From an uncultured Trueperaceae bacterium (lineage in GTDB: Bacteria; Deinococcota; Deinococci; Deinococcales; Trueperaceae), in the NCBI GenBank assembly GCA_937873495.1, contig CALMXZ010000010.1, forward strand, positions 124,001 through 188,000: a stretch of DNA of 64,000 nt, read 5' to 3'. Position numbers and translations under genes: made by a program. The notes below the pieces were generated by a model. The model worked only from the letters and a program-made list of their open reading frames with translations. It was not told where the DNA came from and made no database searches. This document shows positions 16,800 to 23,825 of the stretch, one piece after another (the stretch's first letter is position 1; every line of letters starts with the position of its first letter).

Positions 16800-18275
16800 A
16801 TGAGGCCCATCCAGCGAGTGGCCATGTTCGTCCTCATAGCGGTCGCCATCGTGGCCGTCTTGTACACGCGGCTGAGCGGCGGTGGCGAGCCGGCGTCGGG
16901 GGAGGGCGTGGCCACCGGTGCCGCGTCTCGACAAGGGCCGGCCGACACGCCGTCCGATCGGGTGGCGGAGGATGCCCAGGCCCAAGAGGTACCGTCCTCG
17001 GTCCGCGTCGGCTCGGCTCGCGACCAGCAGGTGGCCACGGTGCCGGACGACGGCTTCGCAGGTCTCCTCGAGGGTTCGAGGCCCGCTGACGCCCAGCCGG
17101 CCGGGACGGCGACGGGCGCTCGGGACGCGGCTCCGGCGGGAGATGCCCAGCAGCCAGGGTCGCCCGTGAACGGACAAGGCGCAGACCACGAGGAGGAGGG
17201 CGGCCAGGGGACCGAGGCGGCTACGGACGCCGCCGCGCCGCCGAACGCTCTGACCGTGGCGGGAGGAGTAGTTACCCTCACGTACCCGGCCGAGTTGGCG
17301 CTCGCCACGACCGGGCAGCCCCTGCCGATCGCCTCGACCATCCCCCCGTGTGACGACGGCTTCGACTACTGCTTCTACATGCCCGAAGGCGCCTTCGCCG
17401 GGACGAACTTCCGCGCCGCGGGCATGAGCGTGACGCTCCGCAAAGGTCTCACGAGCCGGTTGAGCTGCCTGCTCGCTCAGCCGGACGGTTACCAGGACCT
17501 GCAGCCCGGACTGGTCGTGCCTATGCGCGAAAGCGTCGGCCAAGGCGTTGGCGGCTCCGCGGAGAGGGACTCGACCGCGGAGACCGGCGGCGGAGCGCCT
17601 GCCGGTCCCGCCACCTCCCGCTTCGGCGGTCTTGGCGAAGGCGCTGCCGGCACGTACTACAACGGTGAGGAGCGCCGCCTCTTCGTCGCTGGTGCTTGCT
17701 ACGAGTTCACGACCCGCGTCGTGGAGTCGCAGTTCGGCAACTACCCGGAGGGCGCGGTGAAGGAGTACACGGCCGAGCAGCGCGGGGCGACGCTCGCCCG
17801 GTTCGACGAAGTGCTCGCGAACGCCACGGTTACGGTCGGTGACGAGGTCGAGCCCGTCGAGTGGCCGCGCGCGGGCACGTCCGACCTCGCCCCCTTCATC
17901 CGGCTCGACGAGCCGGCCGCGGGCGACCTCATGACGAGCCCGGTACGGCTCAGCGGCGAGGCCGTCGGGCCCTGGTACTTCGAGGGGTCGTTCCCCGTGA
18001 GCGTCGTGGCGCAAGACGGCACCGTGTTGGGCCAGGGCTTCGTTAGCGCCCAGGCGGAGTGGATGGTGGACGGCTTGGTCCCGTTCACGGGCGAGGTGGA
18101 GTTCGAGGCGCCGGTGGGCGGTTCGCGAGACCAAGCGAGCGCCGATGAGCAGGGCCAAGCCGCCTCCGCCTTGCCGGTGACCCTCGTGCTGGCGCGTGAC
18201 AACCCCTCGGATCTGCCGGAGCACGACGCCGCGCTGCACGTGATGGTCGGCGTGGCGGTCGGGGCGGGTGAATGA
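16800..18275 (+). CDS. Membrane-anchored protein with C-terminal Gmad2 domain
   Basis: The 491-residue protein has an N-terminal anchor (VAMFVLIAVAIVAVLY), then about 125 residues of Ala/Gly/Glu-rich linker. A globular region with four Cys follows (about 175-350, CDDGFDYCFYMPEG, LSCLLAQ, GACYEF). The C-terminal Gmad2-type immunoglobulin-like domain (about 362-490) is recognisable from IRLDEPAAGDLMTSPVRLSG and SFPVSVVAQDGTVLGQG. Gmad2 proteins are exported and are often linked to the cell surface or sporulation. The ATG at 16800 follows the sirtuin gene. Substrate or partner is unknown. Confidence 0.78.
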   Translation: MRPIQRVAMFVLIAVAIVAVLYTRLSGGGEPASGEGVATGAASRQGPADTPSDRVAEDAQAQEVPSSVRVGSARDQQVATVPDDGFAGLLEGSRPADAQPAGTATGARDAAPAGDAQQPGSPVNGQGADHEEEGGQGTEAATDAAAPPNALTVAGGVVTLTYPAELALATTGQPLPIASTIPPCDDGFDYCFYMPEGAFAGTNFRAAGMSVTLRKGLTSRLSCLLAQPDGYQDLQPGLVVPMRESVGQGVGGSAERDSTAETGGGAPAGPATSRFGGLGEGAAGTYYNGEERRLFVAGACYEFTTRVVESQFGNYPEGAVKEYTAEQRGATLARFDEVLANATVTVGDEVEPVEWPRAGTSDLAPFIRLDEPAAGDLMTSPVRLSGEAVGPWYFEGSFPVSVVAQDGTVLGQGFVSAQAEWMVDGLVPFTGEVEFEAPVGGSRDQASADEQGQAASALPVTLVLARDNPSDLPEHDAALHVMVGVAVGAGE

Positions 18276-18332
18276 GCGCTTAAGTACATACGCTCGTGGC
18301 GCGGTGTCTACGTGAGGAAGGTCGCTGCCAGG

Positions 18333-18482
18333 CTAGCCGACGACCTCGAGACCCGGGATATCGCTGAAGTCTGCCGTGTTGACCGTCCAGAGCTTGGCGT
18401 CCCTGGCGAGAGCGCAAGCAGCGATCGCCAGATCCGCTTCACGACCCCTTGGCCTCTTCACCGACGTGTATTGCGTAGCGGC
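18333..18482 (-). pseudogene. VapC-type PIN toxin remnant (3' fragment)
   Basis: The minus strand encodes 49 codons ending at the TAG 18335-18333. They match the end of a VapC PIN domain: EADLAIAACALARDAKLWTV, then NTADFSDIPGLEVVG. The Asp in EADLAIAA and the late NTADF acidic site are kept. Upstream, a TAA at 18485-18483 closes the frame, and there is no start codon or N-terminal FLDTN-like motif. The first two thirds of the gene are missing. The fragment follows the vapB relic directly, as in an intact vapBC order, so an internal deletion seems likely. Confidence 0.75.
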
Positions 18483-18517
18483 TTATCTGAGCTTCCGGAC
18501 AAGCCCTTACCTGACAG

Positions 18518-18784
18518 TCTGCCGCCGCCACGTCTACTCTCTCGCACCAGTTCGATCTCTCGGTCGATCTCGACCTGTGGTCGCGCGGCTATCGCCGGAA
18601 CCAACTCGTCGAACACCTGCAGAAGGCGTCTTCTCTACGCTTCGCTCAGCTTGCCGACACGCTCTGCGTAATCCTGGATGGCTTCGCGGACGATCTCGCT
18701 CTTGGGCTTTCTCAAGGCTTCGGAGGTCCGCTGAAGCCGGTCAGCTGTGGCCTCATCCAGGCTGAAGGTCATCTTCACTGCCAT
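18518..18784 (-). pseudogene. Ribbon-helix-helix antitoxin (VapB-like) with in-frame amber stop
   Basis: The 49-residue open part (MAVKMTFSLDEATADRLQ..., ending GKLSEA) is a ribbon-helix-helix DNA-binding domain. A TAG at 18637-18635 interrupts it. The same frame then continues with RRRLLQVFDELVPAIAARPQ and EIDREIELVRESRRGGGR, the usual C-terminal toxin-binding tail of such antitoxins. One base change (GAG to TAG) explains the break. The DNA-binding half could still be made as a short protein; the toxin-binding half would need readthrough. The ATG at 18784 lies 1 bp from a perfect palindrome. Confidence 0.75.
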
Positions 18785-18785
18785 A

Positions 18786-18797
18786 TTATGGCCATAA
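18786..18797. promoter_or_regulatory. Palindromic operator of the antitoxin relic
   Basis: TTATGGCCATAA is a perfect 12-bp palindrome just upstream of the antitoxin ATG and beside a minus-strand -10 candidate TATTGT (18804-18799). This is the expected place for autorepression by a ribbon-helix-helix protein. Confidence 0.5.
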
Positions 18798-18945
18798 GAC
18801 AATAGGCACTGGCATCGCTTCGATCGGAGCCCAGCCGGCTCCATGTTGTCTGTCAGCTATGACAAGGCGGGTATCTTGAGTCCATGTCATAGGCAGGCGA
18901 CGATAGCCAGCGACCGTAGCACCGCGTCCTTGGACCCCTCGCCGT

Positions 18946-19665
18946 TCACAGCGACAGATACGCCGCCCTCACCCCGGGATCCCCGAGCAGCTCCCGCCCG
19001 CTGCCCTCCTTGACGACCTCGCCGTTCTCCAGCACGTAGGCGCGGTCCGCGATGCTCAAGGACTGCTGCACGTTCTGCTCGACGAGCACGACGGTGACGC
19101 CGTCCGCGTTGATCTGCCTCAGGGCGCGGAAGACCGTCAGCGACAGCGCCGGCGAGAGGCCGAGCGACGGTTCGTCGACGAGCAGTAGGCGCGGGTCGCT
19201 CATCAACGCTCTGCCGATGGCGAGCATCTGTCGTTCGCCGCCGGAGAGCGTGCCGGCGAGCTGCGCGCCGCGCTCGGCCAGGCGCGGGAAGAGGTCGAAG
19301 ACGAGCTTGCGGTTGCGCGCCGCGTTCGGCTTGGCGCGGCTCAGGTACTCCGCGCCGCTCTCGAGGTTCTCGCGCACGGTCATGAGGGGGAAGAGCTGAC
19401 GCCCTTCCGGCACGTGCCCGATGCCGGAGCGGACGATGCGCGCCGCGCTCGAGCCGAGGAGCGACGTGGCGCCGAAGGCGCTCATGCTGCCCGCTCGAGC
19501 CTGCACGAGGCCGCTGATAGTGCGCAGCAGCGTCGTCTTGCCCGCGCCGTTGGCGCCGATGATGGTGACGAGCTCGCCCTCGTCCACGTGCAGGTCGACG
19601 TCCCAGAGGACCGTGATCTTGCCGTAACCGGCCCGCAGGCCGCTGATCTCGAGCGCCCGTCCCAT
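18946..19665 (-). CDS. livF: Branched-chain-amino-acid-type ABC ATPase (LivF)
   Basis: A 239-residue ATPase with Walker A GANGAGKTT (about 38-46), HVPEGRQLFPLMTV, signature LSGGERQMLAIGRAL, Walker B LLLVDEPSLGLSP and switch His region VTVVLVEQN. The GRQLFP element is typical of LivF. It is the last gene of the TetR-KAS III-ligase-transporter operon and begins right after livG. It couples ATP hydrolysis to transport through the LivHM permease. The actual substrate need not be an amino acid. Confidence 0.93.
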   Translation of the reverse strand: MGRALEISGLRAGYGKITVLWDVDLHVDEGELVTIIGANGAGKTTLLRTISGLVQARAGSMSAFGATSLLGSSAARIVRSGIGHVPEGRQLFPLMTVRENLESGAEYLSRAKPNAARNRKLVFDLFPRLAERGAQLAGTLSGGERQMLAIGRALMSDPRLLLVDEPSLGLSPALSLTVFRALRQINADGVTVVLVEQNVQQSLSIADRAYVLENGEVVKEGSGRELLGDPGVRAAYLSL

Positions 19666-20544
19666 CTAGGCGTCCTTTCCAGGCGTGTCGCCCGTGTCGC
19701 CGCCGGGCGCGTCGTGGACCGACGGCACCTCGGCCGACGGCACCTCGGCCGACGGCACCTCGGTCGATGACACGTCCGCCGACGTCACGCCGGCTCGCTC
19801 CGCACCGTCCCGGGAGCCGTCGTCCTCGACGCCGAGGTACGCCTCCACGACGCGTGGGTCGCTCGTCACCTCGGCGTACGTGCCGCGCGCCAGCTCGGAG
19901 CCGTGGTCCATGACCAGCACCCTGTCGGCGAGGTCGCGCACGACGGGCATGACGTGCTCGATGAAGACCACCGTTATCCCCTCGTCCCGCACGCCGCGGA
20001 CGAGCTCCACGGCTTGGCGCGCCTCCCCCGGACGCAAGCCGGCCATCACTTCGTCCAGCAGGAGGACCTTCGGCTGGGTGGCGAGCGCCCGCGCTATCTC
20101 GAGGCGCTTCTCCTGGAGGAGGTTGAGGTCCTCGACCGGCTGGTCGCGCAGGCGGTCCAGGCCGGTGCGCTCGAGCGCCCGGTCCGCGCGGCGGCGCGCC
20201 TCTACGCTGCTGACGCCCTCGGAGCCGAACTGTGCGCCGACCAGGACGTTCTCGGCCACCGTCATCTCGGGGAACGGCTGGACGACCTGGAAGGCGCGCC
20301 CCAACCCCAGGCGGCAGCGTCGGTAAGTCGGCATGGCCGTGATGTCCGTGCCGAGGAGCTCGAGTCTCCCGGACGTCGGCGTGAGGAGGCCGGAGACCAG
20401 GTTGAGGAGCGTCGTCTTGCCCGCGCCGTTGGGACCGATGATCGCGAAGATCTCGCCGGGTGCCGCCTCGAACGACACGTCCTTCACCGCGACCAGTCCC
20501 CCGAACGACTTGCTCAAGCCGGTGGCGCGCAACACGGTGCTCAT
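19666..20544 (-). CDS. livG: Branched-chain-amino-acid-type ABC ATPase (LivG)
   Basis: A 292-residue ATPase with Walker A GPNGAGKTT (about 38-46), FQVVQPFPEMTV, Walker B VLLLDEVMAGL and VVFIEHVM. The signature region reads LNLLQEKRLEIARAL rather than canonical LSGGQ, the usual LivG-type divergence (LLEQRRLEIARAL-like). After about residue 250 comes a non-family tail of ~40 residues with repeated SAEVP/STEVP pentapeptides and a GDTGDTPG end. ATG at 20544 overlaps the livM stop as ATGA. Confidence 0.92.
   Translation of the reverse strand: MSTVLRATGLSKSFGGLVAVKDVSFEAAPGEIFAIIGPNGAGKTTLLNLVSGLLTPTSGRLELLGTDITAMPTYRRCRLGLGRAFQVVQPFPEMTVAENVLVGAQFGSEGVSSVEARRRADRALERTGLDRLRDQPVEDLNLLQEKRLEIARALATQPKVLLLDEVMAGLRPGEARQAVELVRGVRDEGITVVFIEHVMPVVRDLADRVLVMDHGSELARGTYAEVTSDPRVVEAYLGVEDDGSRDGAERAGVTSADVSSTEVPSAEVPSAEVPSVHDAPGGDTGDTPGKDA
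19721..19795 (-). repeat. Five 15-bp units in the livG tail
   Basis: Units start at 19721, 19736, 19751, 19766 and 19781. The first two are identical, the third differs by one base, and the last two are diverged. Each codes for a pentapeptide (SAEVP, STEVP and similar), making a disordered C-terminal tail. Confidence 0.85.
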
Positions 20545-21566
20545 GCGCGCTCCCCGGTCGTGCCCGATGCGCTCGCTCCGCCGCGCTTGAACAGCTTGGA
20601 CCCAAGGCCGACGAGCCCGCGCGGCATGAAGAGGATGGACGCTACCAGGACGATGCCGTAGCCGATGAGGTACCCCTCGGAGAAGGTGCGCTTGAGGGTC
20701 TCCTCGATGCCGGCGAGGACGGTGGCCCCGAGGATGGGGCCGAGGGTCGTGTACAGGCCGCCGAAGATGGGCGTCACGAGGGCGAGGACGGTCGTGTGGA
20801 CCGAGAAGGCGCCGTCCGGGCTCACGCTGCCCAAACGGTGCGCCTCGACGGCGCCGAGCAGCCCGGCGACGAAGCTCGAGAGCACGAAGGCGAGGAGCTT
20901 CATGCGCGCCGGGTTCACGCCCATCACGCCGGCCACCTGCTCGTTCGTACGCACGGCCGTGAAGGCCGCCCGCAGGCGCGAGCGTTGGATCACGACGGAG
21001 ATGACGACGGCCACGACCAGCAGGCCGGCGTAGACCCAGAAGTACCCCTGGTTGCGTAAGAACGCGACCTCCCAGCGCTCCATGCTGCCCGCGACGAACG
21101 TGGGCCGGAAGAGGGCGGGCACGTTGATGCCGGCCGCCCCGCCCGCCACGGCCGTCGGCAGGCGCTGCACGGCGGCCTTGAGGACCTCCGTGAACGCGAG
21201 GGTCGCGATGGCGAAGTAGATACCGAAGAGCCGGAGCGTCACCGAGCCGAGGCCGAGCGCAAGCACGGCGGCGGCGAGGCCGCCCAAGGGGATGCCGAGC
21301 CAGAGCGGCGCACCGGTGAGCTTGAAGAGGACCGCCACCGTGTACGCCCCGGCGCCCGTGAAGGCGGCGTGGGCGAGCGAGAGTTGGCCCGTGCGCGCGA
21401 GCATGTCCCACGACAGTGCCAGGACGGCGAGGACGAGCGCGTTCGTGGCGAGCGACAGGTAGCTGACGGAGGCCCGGCCGAAGACCTCGCGAAGCACGGC
21501 GGGCAGGAACACGAGGAGGACGGCGAGGGCCGCCGTGACGACCAGGTCGCGAGTAAGGCCCCTCAC
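20541..21566 (-). CDS. livM: Branched-chain-amino-acid-type ABC permease (LivM)
   Basis: A 341-residue membrane protein with about nine helices and the LivM hallmark segments GQLSLAHAAFTGAGAY, GIYFAIATLAF and GGLYTTLGPILGA. The likely start is GTG at 21566: it overlaps the livH stop as GTGA and has GGAGG 5 nt upstream. A GTG at 21587 in the same frame is an alternative. It pairs with LivH to form the translocation path. Confidence 0.92.
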   Translation of the reverse strand: MRGLTRDLVVTAALAVLLVFLPAVLREVFGRASVSYLSLATNALVLAVLALSWDMLARTGQLSLAHAAFTGAGAYTVAVLFKLTGAPLWLGIPLGGLAAAVLALGLGSVTLRLFGIYFAIATLAFTEVLKAAVQRLPTAVAGGAAGINVPALFRPTFVAGSMERWEVAFLRNQGYFWVYAGLLVVAVVISVVIQRSRLRAAFTAVRTNEQVAGVMGVNPARMKLLAFVLSSFVAGLLGAVEAHRLGSVSPDGAFSVHTTVLALVTPIFGGLYTTLGPILGATVLAGIEETLKRTFSEGYLIGYGIVLVASILFMPRGLVGLGSKLFKRGGASASGTTGERA

Positions 21567-22429
21567 GCGACCCTCCGCGAGCGCCACACGAGCACGACGA
21601 AGATGATCGCGAAGAAGACCATGTTGCGCAGCGCGTCGCCGTTGGGCACGAGCGTCGCGACGAGCGACTCGGCCAGGGCGACGGTGAGCGCCGCCCCCAA
21701 GATGCCCCGGATGTTGCCCAGCCCGGCGAGGACGACGATGGCGAACGCCTTGAGCGTGAACCCGAGCCCGACCGTGGGGGTGGGCGACTGTATGACGCCG
21801 ATCATCACCCCGCCGAGTCCGGCCAGGAGCGCGGAGAGGGCGAAGGCGACGAGGTACACGCGGTCGACCTCGAGCCCCACGAGGCCAGCCCCGATGCGGT
21901 TCTGCGCGACGGCCCGCATGGCGCGTCCCAACGGCGTCGAGGCGAGCATCCAGTAGAGGCCGGCCACGAGCACGAGCGAGATTACGAAGCTCCCGAGCGG
22001 CACGGCGCCGATGCTCACGCCGCCGACCTGGAAGCCCAACGAGCGGTAGGGCACGTTCGCGATGGTGCGGGGGTCGCCGCCCCAGATCAGGAGGGCCAGG
22101 TTCTGCAAGATGATGCCTATGCCGAAGGTCAGGAGCATCTGGTTGAGCTCGGGCGCCCGCAGCACGAAGCGAATGGAAGATAGGTAGATGAGCGCGCCGA
22201 TCACGGCGAGGGCCGGCGCCACGAAGAGAAGCGACAGCAGCGGGTCGAACCCGAAGCCGACGAACAGCTGATAGGCGAGGAACGCGCCCACCATGAAGAA
22301 CTCGCCGTGCGCGAAGTTGACGATCCCGATGACGCCGATGGCGAGCGCCAGCCCTACGGACACGAGCGCGTAGAGCCCGGAGGCGAGCACGCCGGACACG
22401 ATGGCTTGGGGCAGGAGAGACAGGTCCAT
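21563..22429 (-). CDS. livH: Branched-chain-amino-acid-type ABC permease (LivH)
   Basis: A 288-residue permease with about eight helices. The family signatures NFAHGEFFMVGAFLAYQLF and GLGNIRGILGAALTVALAES are both present. It follows the binding-protein gene after a strong 18-bp hairpin and overlaps livM by 4 bp. With LivM, LivG, LivF and the binding protein it completes a HAAT-type importer. Confidence 0.93.
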   Translation of the reverse strand: MDLSLLPQAIVSGVLASGLYALVSVGLALAIGVIGIVNFAHGEFFMVGAFLAYQLFVGFGFDPLLSLLFVAPALAVIGALIYLSSIRFVLRAPELNQMLLTFGIGIILQNLALLIWGGDPRTIANVPYRSLGFQVGGVSIGAVPLGSFVISLVLVAGLYWMLASTPLGRAMRAVAQNRIGAGLVGLEVDRVYLVAFALSALLAGLGGVMIGVIQSPTPTVGLGFTLKAFAIVVLAGLGNIRGILGAALTVALAESLVATLVPNGDALRNMVFFAIIFVVLVWRSRRVA

Positions 22430-22443
22430 GGTGGTCTCGGGGC

Positions 22444-22488
22444 CTTCGGTCGGGGAGGGCGTGAGGAGAGCGCCCTCCCCGACCGAAG
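22444..22488 (-). terminator. Strong intercistronic hairpin (attenuator-like)
   Basis: Two perfect 18-bp arms (22444-22461 and 22471-22488) enclose a 9-nt loop, filling most of the gap between the binding-protein gene and livH. No U tract follows. It most likely protects upstream mRNA or partially terminates, giving excess binding protein. Confidence 0.65.
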
Positions 22489-22497
22489 CGGTCGGCC

Positions 22498-23688
22498 TTA
22501 CCGGCAGCTAGCCAGCGGCGCCGTGGCGCGCGCGAGCGGCCAGACGATCTCGCGGACGCCGTCCTGGAACTGGAAGACGTTCCACATCTCGGAGCCGAAG
22601 CCTTGGTGCAGGGCGATGACGGACGGCTTGAAGCTCCACTCGCCCATCGGCGACCGGAAGGTGCCGTTCTGCAGGGCCGCGATCACCGCGTCCTGGTCGG
22701 TGGTGCCGGCGGCGTTGATGGCGTCGGCGTAGCTCCAGAGCTGGGCGTACGCGAGCGCGGCCATGTAGTTGTCGGGCGCCTTGCCGTGCATGGCGACGTA
22801 GGCGTCGAGGAAGGTCTTCGCCTCGGCGTTCGGGAGGTTGGGCAGGTAGCCGATCAGGCCGGTCACGCACTGCGCCTCGGGGGCCGCGTCGAACTCGCTC
22901 GGCCATCCCGGAGGGGCGCCGAAGATGTACTGCGGGTCGTACTTGAGCTCGCGGATCTGGCTCGTGAGGGGCACGACGTCGGAGTCGTAGCCGATCCAGA
23001 AGAGGGCGTCGGCGCCGGACGCGGCCGCCTTGGCGATGGTCGCGCGGAAGTCGCCGGTGCCGCCCGTGAGGGTCGACTTGAAGGCCTCTACGAGCGGGAC
23101 GCTCATGCCGGCGTCCTGGAGCAGGCCGGCCGCGGCGATGGCGCCAGGACCACCGAACGCGGAGTCCTCATGCAGCAGGGCGACGCTCTTCACGCCCGTG
23201 CTGGCCATGAAGGCCGTGCTCGCCTCGGTGTTCTGGTAGTCCCACGGGTGCACGTGGAAGAACCAGGGCTCCGCGCCCAGGAGCTCCTCGATGCCGTCGA
23301 AGCCGTCGATGCCGACGCCCGAGACGGCGCCACCGATCCACGACACGACGGGCTGGAAGGTGCGGAACGACTCGACGAGGGCGAGGGTCACGCCGGACGA
23401 GTAGCCGCCCGCGATGAACTCGACGCCGTCCTCGGTCATGAGCTTCTCGAAGGCGGCGACGCCGGTGGCGGCGTCGGCCTTCGTGTCCTCGATGACGATC
23501 TCGAGGGGCTGGCCGAGCACGCCGCCGGCGGCGTTGATCTCGGCGAGGGCGAGCTCGAAGCCGGCCTTCTGCGCCTGGCCGGTGCCGGCCGCGCCGCCCG
23601 TGAGTGGCGAGAGCACGCCGATGGTCACGCCTTGCGCCATGGCGACGGCGAAGAGCGCGACTACGAGGGTTGCGATGATGCGCTTCAT
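22498..23688 (-). CDS. Branched-chain-amino-acid-type ABC substrate-binding protein
   Basis: A 396-residue type I periplasmic binding protein with signal peptide (MKRIIATLVVALFAVAM, cleavage near AQG), then VTIGVLSPLTGGAAGTGQ, EINAAGGVLGQPLEIVIEDT and GGYSSGVTLALVESF. Two late cysteines (APEAQCVTG and the C-terminal SCR) might form a disulfide. GGAGG 5 nt before the ATG fixes the start. Neighbouring acyl-CoA ligase and KAS III genes suggest a carboxylic acid as ligand rather than Leu/Ile/Val; this is inferred from position. Confidence 0.9.
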   Translation of the reverse strand: MKRIIATLVVALFAVAMAQGVTIGVLSPLTGGAAGTGQAQKAGFELALAEINAAGGVLGQPLEIVIEDTKADAATGVAAFEKLMTEDGVEFIAGGYSSGVTLALVESFRTFQPVVSWIGGAVSGVGIDGFDGIEELLGAEPWFFHVHPWDYQNTEASTAFMASTGVKSVALLHEDSAFGGPGAIAAAGLLQDAGMSVPLVEAFKSTLTGGTGDFRATIAKAAASGADALFWIGYDSDVVPLTSQIRELKYDPQYIFGAPPGWPSEFDAAPEAQCVTGLIGYLPNLPNAEAKTFLDAYVAMHGKAPDNYMAALAYAQLWSYADAINAAGTTDQDAVIAALQNGTFRSPMGEWSFKPSVIALHQGFGSEMWNVFQFQDGVREIVWPLARATAPLASCR

Positions 23689-23825
23689 TCTTCCTCCTTC
23701 GTTGCTCCGGGTCTTTCCCGGTGTCGAACGGGTCTGGGTTGCGGCTGGGTACGCCGGTGGTGGTCGGCTCGGGTCTTCCGAGCGGTCTCGGGTTCGGTCT
23801 CGGGTCGGGCGCCCTCGGGGCTCAT
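23685..23825 (-). CDS. Possible 46-aa ORF coupled at both ends
   Basis: The frame starts with an ATG overlapping the ligase-hydrolase stop (ATGA) and stops on a TGA overlapping the binding-protein start (ATGA). The product is highly charged (RKTRADHHRRT, ending TKEEE) with no recognisable fold, and the DNA is a run of imperfect GGTCTCGGGT-like repeats. Its end also contains the ribosome site of the next gene. It could be a leader peptide that couples translation or simply an accidental open frame. Confidence 0.25.
   Translation of the reverse strand: MSPEGARPETEPETARKTRADHHRRTQPQPRPVRHRERPGATKEEE

Noticed and set aside
18851-18891. TGTCA / TATGACA / TGTCATA half-sites downstream of livF
   Set aside because: They form short inverted repeats, but lie beyond the 3' end of the operon with no gene start to control except the decayed antitoxin. 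Too weak to call.
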